A stretch of DNA of 36,381 nucleotides from CG2-30-68-42 sp037440385 (lineage in GTDB: Bacteria > Pseudomonadota > Gammaproteobacteria > Burkholderiales > Rhodocyclaceae): contig JBBIUI010000012.1 in assembly GCA_037440385.1 (NCBI GenBank), forward strand, positions 1 to 36,381, read 5' to 3'. Below are positions 31,897-36,381 of this stretch, piece by piece (within the stretch, counting starts at the first letter, position 1; the number at the start of each line of letters is the position of its first letter). Under the pieces are notes generated by a model that saw only the letters and a list, made by a program, of their open reading frames with translations, was not told the DNA's origin and searched no databases. The translations under genes and the position numbers were made by a program.

Positions 31897-31944
31897 GCGC
31901 CGACTATACCGCTTAACATCCTGAGCACGAAGCATAGTCGGCGC
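31897..31944. promoter_or_regulatory. Divergent promoters inside a perfect 11-base inverted repeat
   Basis: GCGCCGACTAT (31897-31907) and ATAGTCGGCGC (31934-31944) are exact reverse complements separated by 26 bases. Each arm contains a -10-like hexamer facing outward: TATAGT on the minus strand (31908-31903) and CATAGT on the plus strand (31933-31938). On the minus strand TTCGTG lies 17 bases before TATAGT as a -35. The symmetry centre lies between the two genes, so one dimeric or looped regulator could control both. It does not resemble the standard Crp or Fnr half-site. Confidence 0.5.
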
Positions 31945-32041
31945 GGCGGTTTGCATCGGCCGGCACGATGCTTTAGGCTTGCGATCCGCTGGCTCGACGC
32001 GGCGCGCAAGCACCCACCAGAATGGCAGGAGGAGATCGAGG

Positions 32042-34000
32042 ATGTCGGCTCAGCCGGTGAAGCCGGCCGCGGACACGTTTCCGCGGCTCGCCGCGCACCA
32101 CGCCGCGGCGCGCCCGGACGAGCCCGCCATTCGCGAGAAGGATCTCGGCATCTGGCAGACGTGGACCTGGCGCCAGGCCGTCGAGGAGATCCATGCGATC
32201 GCGGCCGGTCTGGCGCAGGCCGGCTTCCGGCGCGGAGACAATCTCGCCATCATCGGGGACAACCGGCCGCGCCTGTACTGGTCGATGTGCGCCGCGCAGT
32301 GCCTGGGCGGGGTGCCCGTGCCCATGTACCAGGATGCGGTGGCCGCCGAGATGGTCTTCGTGCTGCAGGACGCCGGGATCCGGTTCGCGGTCGTCGAGGA
32401 TCAGGAGCAGGTCGACAAGCTGCTCGAGATCCAGGACCAGTGTCCCGAACTCCAGCACATCTTCTACGACGATCCGCGCGGACTGCGCCATTACGCGCAG
32501 CGCTGCCTGCAAAGCCTCGACGCGTTGCAGGCGACGGGTCGCACGCACAATCGCGAGCATCCCGAATTCATCGCGGGCGAGATCGCGCGGGGTGGCGCGC
32601 AGGACGTTGCGATCATGCTCTACACGTCGGGCACCACCGGCAAGCCCAAGGGGGTGCAGGTCACGCACGAGGCGCTGATCGCCGCGGCATGTGGCGGGGC
32701 CGGATTCGACCATCTCGGTCCCGACGAGGAAATCCTCTCCTACCTGCCGATGGCGTGGGTGGGCGATAACCTGTTTTCCTACGCGCAGGCGCTGGTGGTC
32801 GGCTTCACCATCAACTGCCCGGAGTCGGGCGATACGGTGATGACCGACCTGCGCGAGATCGGACCGACCTACTACTTCGCTCCGCCGAGGGTGTTCGAGA
32901 ACCTGCTGACCCAGGTCATGATCCGCATGGAGGATGCCGGCGCGCTCAAGCGCAGGATGTTCGGCTACTTCATGGACGTCGCGCGCCGCTGTGGCGCCGA
33001 GATCCTCGACGGCAAGCCGGTCGGCTTCGCTGATCGTCTGCTGTATGCGATCGGCGGCGTGCTGGTCTACGGGCCGCTGCGCAATGTGCTCGGCATGAGC
33101 CGCATCCGGGTGGCCTATACCGCGGGAGCCGCGATCGGGCCGGACCTGTTCCGCTTCTACCGCTCGATCGGCATCAATCTCAAACAGCTCTACGGATCGA
33201 CCGAGACCTGCGCCTACGTGTGCCTGCAGCCCGACGGCCAGATCAAGCTCGACGCGGTCGGGGTGCCGGCTCCGGGCGTCGAAGTGAAGATCGCCGACAA
33301 CGGCGAGGTGCTGGTGCGCAGCCGTGCGATGCTGAAGCAATACTACAAGCGGCCCGATGCGACCGCCGAGTCGATCGACGCCGAGGGCTATTTCCACACC
33401 GGGGATGCCGGATTCTTCGACGACGGCCAGCTCAAGATCATCGACCGCGCCAAGGATGTCGGCAAGATGGCCAACGGCGCCATGTACGCGCCGAACTACA
33501 TCGAGAACAAGCTCAAGTTCTTTCCGCATATCCGGGAGGCGGTCGCCTTTGGCAGCGGCCGCAGCGAGGTGTGCGCCTTCATCAACATCGACATGGGTTC
33601 GGTGGGCAACTGGGCGGAGCGGCGCGGGCTCGCCTACAGCGGCTACACCGATCTCGCGCAGAAGGACGACGTGTATCAGTTGATCCGCGAGTGTGTCGAG
33701 CAGGCCAACGAGGAACTCTCGCACGATGCGATGCTCAGCGCCTCGCAGGTGCATCGCTTCCTGATCCTGCACAAGGAGCTCGACCCCGACGACGACGAGC
33801 TCACGCGCACCCGCAAGGTGCGCCGCGGCTTCATCGCGCAGAAGTACGCGGTGCTGATCGATGCGCTGTACTCGGGCAAGGCCTCGCAGTTCATCGAGAC
33901 GCAGGTCAAGTTCGAGGACGGCCGCAAGGGCACCGTGGCGGCCGACCTGAAGATCATGGACGCGAAGACCTTTCCGGCTGCCGTCCGGAAGGCGGCGTAG
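32042..34000 (+). CDS. Long-chain-type AMP-forming acyl-CoA synthetase
   Basis: This 652-residue enzyme is of the large acyl-CoA synthetase type (FadD15/ACSL-like). It has IMLYTSGTTGKPKGVQVTHEAL (about 196-217), the PMAWVGDNLFSYAQAL segment, AAIGPDLFRFYRSIGINLKQLYGSTETCAYV, EGYFHTGDAGFFDDGQLKIIDRAKDVGKMANGAMYAPNYIENKLK, and the typical C-terminal LTRTRKVRRGFIAQKY. It activates an acid to its CoA thioester, probably that imported by the ABC genes just downstream. The start at 32042 follows a strong GGAGGAGATCGAGG; an in-frame start at 31979 lies too near the promoter. The stop is followed by livG after 18 bases. Confidence 0.92.
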   Translation: MSAQPVKPAADTFPRLAAHHAAARPDEPAIREKDLGIWQTWTWRQAVEEIHAIAAGLAQAGFRRGDNLAIIGDNRPRLYWSMCAAQCLGGVPVPMYQDAVAAEMVFVLQDAGIRFAVVEDQEQVDKLLEIQDQCPELQHIFYDDPRGLRHYAQRCLQSLDALQATGRTHNREHPEFIAGEIARGGAQDVAIMLYTSGTTGKPKGVQVTHEALIAAACGGAGFDHLGPDEEILSYLPMAWVGDNLFSYAQALVVGFTINCPESGDTVMTDLREIGPTYYFAPPRVFENLLTQVMIRMEDAGALKRRMFGYFMDVARRCGAEILDGKPVGFADRLLYAIGGVLVYGPLRNVLGMSRIRVAYTAGAAIGPDLFRFYRSIGINLKQLYGSTETCAYVCLQPDGQIKLDAVGVPAPGVEVKIADNGEVLVRSRAMLKQYYKRPDATAESIDAEGYFHTGDAGFFDDGQLKIIDRAKDVGKMANGAMYAPNYIENKLKFFPHIREAVAFGSGRSEVCAFINIDMGSVGNWAERRGLAYSGYTDLAQKDDVYQLIRECVEQANEELSHDAMLSASQVHRFLILHKELDPDDDELTRTRKVRRGFIAQKYAVLIDALYSGKASQFIETQVKFEDGRKGTVAADLKIMDAKTFPAAVRKAA

Positions 34001-34018
34001 GTGCGCGGCGGATCACCG

Positions 34019-35197
34019 ATGAGCGACGAAGACATCGCGCGGCGCATCACGTTCCACGACGACATCGAAACGATGGAGGTCGATTTCACGCATCTGACCT
34101 TCTCCGATTCGACGACGGTCGATGCGTTCTACGACGAGATCGACCGGCAGGTCGCGAAGAGCGGCCGGCACTGGTATTTCCTCGTCAATTACATCGATTG
34201 CGTCATCACGCCCGAGGCGTGGCCGCGCTTCGCCGCGCGGGGCAAGAACAGCAACGTCAGCTATGGCCTGGGCACCGTGCGCGTGGGCGCCAGCTCGGCC
34301 ACCCGCGATGCGATACGCTCGGACGCCGGCCGCGCGATGTTCCGCGCGAACATCCATGACACGCGCGACCAGGCGATGATCGCGCTCGGCGAGATGCGCA
34401 AGCGCAGGCAGGAATCGAAGATCGCGGCCAAGGAGACCTTCCTGCGTCTGGAAAACGTCAGCCTGCACTTCGGCGGCGTCAAGGCGATCACCGGCGTGAG
34501 CTTCGAGATCCAGCGCGGCGAGATCTCCTCGATCATCGGGCCGAACGGCGCCGGCAAGAGTTCGATGCTCAACGTCATCAACGGCGTCTACCATCCGCAG
34601 GAAGGCACCATCATCTTTCTCGGCAAGGCGCGCCACCGCATGGAGCCGCATCGTGCGGCAGCCCAGGGCATCGCGCGCACGTTCCAGAACATCGCGCTGT
34701 TCAAGGGCATGACCGTGCTCGACAACCTGATGACCGGGCGCAACCTCAAGATGAAGTGCAATTTCCTTCAGCAGGCGCTGTACTGGGGGCCGGCGCAGCG
34801 CGAGGAACTGGAGCATCGCAGGAAACTCGAGGAGATCATCGACTTCCTGGAGATCGAGCACATCCGCAAGACGCCCGTGGGCAGGCTGCCCTACGGGCTG
34901 CAGAAGCGCGTCGAGCTCGGCCGGGCGCTCGCCGCCGAGCCGACACTGCTGCTTCTCGACGAGCCGATGGCCGGCATGAACGTCGAGGAGAAGCAGGACA
35001 TGAGCCGCTTCATCCTGGACGTCAATGACCAGTTCGGCACCACCATCCTGCTGATCGAGCACGACATGGGCGTCGTGATGGACATCTCGGATTTCGTCGT
35101 CGTGCTCGACCACGGCGAGAAGATCGCCGAGGGAACCCCGGACGAGGTCCGCTCGGACCCGGTGGTCATCCGCGCGTATCTGGGCACCGAGCACTGA
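34019..35197 (+). CDS. livG: LivG-type ABC ATPase with an extra N-terminal SpoIIAA/STAS-like domain
   Basis: This 392-residue protein is about 130 residues longer than a normal LivG. Residues about 12-110 (ITFHDDIETMEVDFTHLTFSDSTTVDAFYDEIDRQVAKSGRHWYFLVNYIDCVITPEAWPRFAARGKNSNVSYGLGTVRVG) look like a SpoIIAA/STAS-like alpha-beta fold. A basic linker (MRKRRQESKIAAK) follows, then a complete ABC ATPase: Walker A GPNGAGKSS (174-182), Q-loop RTFQNIALFKGMTVLDNLM, the Liv-type signature LPYGLQKRVELGRALA, Walker B LLLLDEPMAGMN, and the H-loop LIEHDMGVVMDI. It energises import of branched-chain amino acids or other small organic acids. GTG 34001 is an alternative start. Confidence 0.9.
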   Translation: MSDEDIARRITFHDDIETMEVDFTHLTFSDSTTVDAFYDEIDRQVAKSGRHWYFLVNYIDCVITPEAWPRFAARGKNSNVSYGLGTVRVGASSATRDAIRSDAGRAMFRANIHDTRDQAMIALGEMRKRRQESKIAAKETFLRLENVSLHFGGVKAITGVSFEIQRGEISSIIGPNGAGKSSMLNVINGVYHPQEGTIIFLGKARHRMEPHRAAAQGIARTFQNIALFKGMTVLDNLMTGRNLKMKCNFLQQALYWGPAQREELEHRRKLEEIIDFLEIEHIRKTPVGRLPYGLQKRVELGRALAAEPTLLLLDEPMAGMNVEEKQDMSRFILDVNDQFGTTILLIEHDMGVVMDISDFVVVLDHGEKIAEGTPDEVRSDPVVIRAYLGTEH

Positions 35198-35215
35198 GCC
35201 TGCGAGGAACGCGAC

Positions 35216-36109
35216 ATGCAATTCTTTTTCGAGGTGCTCTTCGGCGGACTGCTCTCGGGCGTCATGTACTCGCTGGTGGCACTGGGCTTCGTGCTGATCT
35301 ACAAGGCCTCGGGCGTGTTCAACTTCGCCCAGGGCGCGATGGTGTTCTTCGCCGCGCTGACCTTCGTGGGGTTCATGGAGCTGGGCGCGCCGCTGTGGCT
35401 CGCCTTCCTTCTCGCGATGGCCGCGATGGTGGTGCTCGCCGTACTGACCGAGCGGATCGTGCTGCGCCCGCTGGTCAATCAGCCGCAGATCACGCTGTTC
35501 ATGGCGACCATCGGGCTGGGCTTTCTCGTCGAGGGGCTCGCGCAGGGCTTCTGGGGTGCGGCGGTGCGCGGCCTCGAGATCGGCATCGTCGATGAGCCGA
35601 TCGACTGGGTCATGGACAACTGGGGCATGGGGATCTCGAAATTCGATCTGTTCGCCGCGGGCGTGTCGGCGGTGCTCGTGGCCGTGCTGGCGATCTTCTT
35701 CAACCGCACGCGCATCGGCCGGGCGCTGCGCGCGGTGGCCGACGATCACCAGGCGGCGCTTTCGATCGGCATCCCCTTGCAGACGATCTGGCGCATCGTG
35801 TGGGCGGTGGCCGGATTCGTCGCGCTGGTCGCCGGCGTGATGTGGGGCGCGCGCAACGGCGTGCAGTTCGCGCTGACCTTCGTCGCGTTGAAGGCGTTGC
35901 CGGTGCTGATCATCGGCGGCTTCGAATCGGTGGCCGGTGCGATCGTCGGAGGGCTGATCATCGGAGCGTCCGAGAAGCTCGGCGAGGTCTACATCGGCCC
36001 GCTCGTCGGCGGGGGCATCGATGGCTGGTTCGCCTACATCGTGGCGCTGCTGTTCCTGCTGGTGCGCCCCGAAGGCCTGTTCGGCGAGAAACACATCGAC
36101 CGCGTCTGA
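35216..36109 (+). CDS. livH: Branched-chain/organic-acid ABC transporter permease LivH
   Basis: This 297-residue membrane permease has about eight hydrophobic helices. It carries the LivH signature blocks FGGLLSGVMYSLVALGFVLIYKASGVFNFAQGAMVFFAALTFVG and LRAVADDHQAALSIGIPLQTIWRIVWAVAGFVALVAGVMWG, followed by LKALPVLIIGGFESVAGAIVGGLIIGASEKLGEVYIGP and RPEGLFGEKHIDRV. It pairs with LivM to form the channel. GAGGAA lies upstream of ATG 35216, 18 bases after the ATPase gene. The aliphatic substrate is unknown; linkage to an acyl-CoA synthetase suggests an acid rather than leucine. Confidence 0.94.
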   Translation: MQFFFEVLFGGLLSGVMYSLVALGFVLIYKASGVFNFAQGAMVFFAALTFVGFMELGAPLWLAFLLAMAAMVVLAVLTERIVLRPLVNQPQITLFMATIGLGFLVEGLAQGFWGAAVRGLEIGIVDEPIDWVMDNWGMGISKFDLFAAGVSAVLVAVLAIFFNRTRIGRALRAVADDHQAALSIGIPLQTIWRIVWAVAGFVALVAGVMWGARNGVQFALTFVALKALPVLIIGGFESVAGAIVGGLIIGASEKLGEVYIGPLVGGGIDGWFAYIVALLFLLVRPEGLFGEKHIDRV

Positions 36110-36150
36110 CCGGCGCGAGGCATACAAACCGACACGCGAGCCCCGCAGAC

Positions 36151-36381
36151 ATGCTCTACAGAGAAGCCGGACAGTTCAAGGCCAGCTACAAGGAAGACCA
36201 GCAGATCTTTCCGATACGCCAGGATCGCATCGGGATCGCGCTGGTCCTCGCCATTTTCTACCTGGTCGTGCCGTTCGTGGCCGACCAGTACTGGCTGCAG
36301 GCGATCATCATTCCGACGCTGATCTTCGCGCTGGCGGCACTCGGGCTGAACATCCTCACCGGCTATGCCGGCCAGCTTTCG
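36151..36381 (+). CDS. livM: ABC transporter permease LivM (partial, 5' part only)
   Basis: The first 77 residues are visible before the window ends. A hydrophilic N-terminus (MLYREAGQFKASYKEDQQIFPIRQDR) precedes hydrophobic helices GIALVLAIFYLVVPFVADQYWLQAIIIPTLIFALAALGLNILTGYAGQLS. ALGLNILTGYAGQLS is the characteristic LivM start of the permease domain. The start at 36151 has no strong ribosome site and lies 41 bases after livH. The periplasmic binding protein and LivF are expected beyond the right edge. Confidence 0.88.
   Translation, partial: MLYREAGQFKASYKEDQQIFPIRQDRIGIALVLAIFYLVVPFVADQYWLQAIIIPTLIFALAALGLNILTGYAGQLS

Noticed and set aside
34013..36127. Open frame of about 700 codons on the minus strand opposite livG/livH
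   Set aside because: Shadow of the transporter genes; no hydrophobic or catalytic pattern.
1..36381. CRISPR arrays, tRNA/rRNA genes, insertion sequences or phage genes
   Set aside because: No regularly spaced repeats, cloverleaf-like genes, transposase or integrase motifs, or terminal inverted repeats with target duplications were seen by eye.

Overview
This is a GC-rich, densely packed stretch of a chromosome, most likely from a betaproteobacterium of the Rhodocyclales/Burkholderiales type. That placement rests on gene content and codon bias (fused isobutyryl-CoA mutase IcmF, a LiuR-like palindrome, TupABC, Liv-type acyl/amino-acid uptake genes, CopRS-driven copper genes), not on a marker gene. 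No rRNA, tRNA, CRISPR array, transposase or integrase was seen.

Region 1 (1-4727). A partial wecA-type sugar-phosphate transferase runs off the left edge on the minus strand. Next to it is a ModE/LysR-like regulator fused to an oxyanion-binding domain. It is transcribed divergently from a tightly overlapping tungstate ABC transporter operon, tupB-tupC-tupA.

Region 2 (about 5047-25309) is the main feature: a copper-handling and periplasmic redox island of about 20 kb. Two promoters, at 5047-5100 and 12567-12620, share the same architecture: TTAC-N6-GTAA, then three half-sites at exactly 11-base spacing, then a -10-like hexamer at the same distance. They appear to drive two rightward gene runs. 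Run A (5212-10391) holds two YHS proteins, a beta-propeller/cytochrome c fusion, an AhpD-like protein, a DUF2933 protein, an ICMT-type membrane methyltransferase, a small YHS protein and a flavoprotein. Run B (12709-25309) holds a Tat-exported multicopper oxidase, a CusF-like protein, a cytochrome c lipoprotein, a Met-rich secreted protein, a small Cys/Met protein, a YncE-like propeller, an HMA-like protein, a copper P-type ATPase, a SHOCT protein, an isolated Rieske protein, a second propeller, two thioredoxin-like proteins, CcdA and a DUF411 protein. The two-component pair copR/copS lies between the runs on the minus strand. The set suggests copper oxidation and export combined with a periplasmic electron-transfer and thiol-redox module whose wiring is not described by any one family.

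Region 3 (25403-31174) is acyl-CoA metabolism: an apparently leaderless acyl-CoA synthetase gene, a ferredoxin-NADP reductase, and the three-part fused mutase icmF. A perfect 30-base palindrome fills the icmF promoter spacer, which suggests repression by an acyl-CoA catabolism regulator.

Region 4 (31194-36381) has a Crp/Fnr-type regulator on the minus strand. It is divergent from a run encoding a long-chain-type acyl-CoA synthetase, an ABC ATPase of LivG type with an unusual extra N-terminal domain, LivH, and the start of LivM cut by the right edge. A perfect 11-base inverted repeat spans both divergent -10 regions. This looks like an uptake-and-activation operon for an organic acid.
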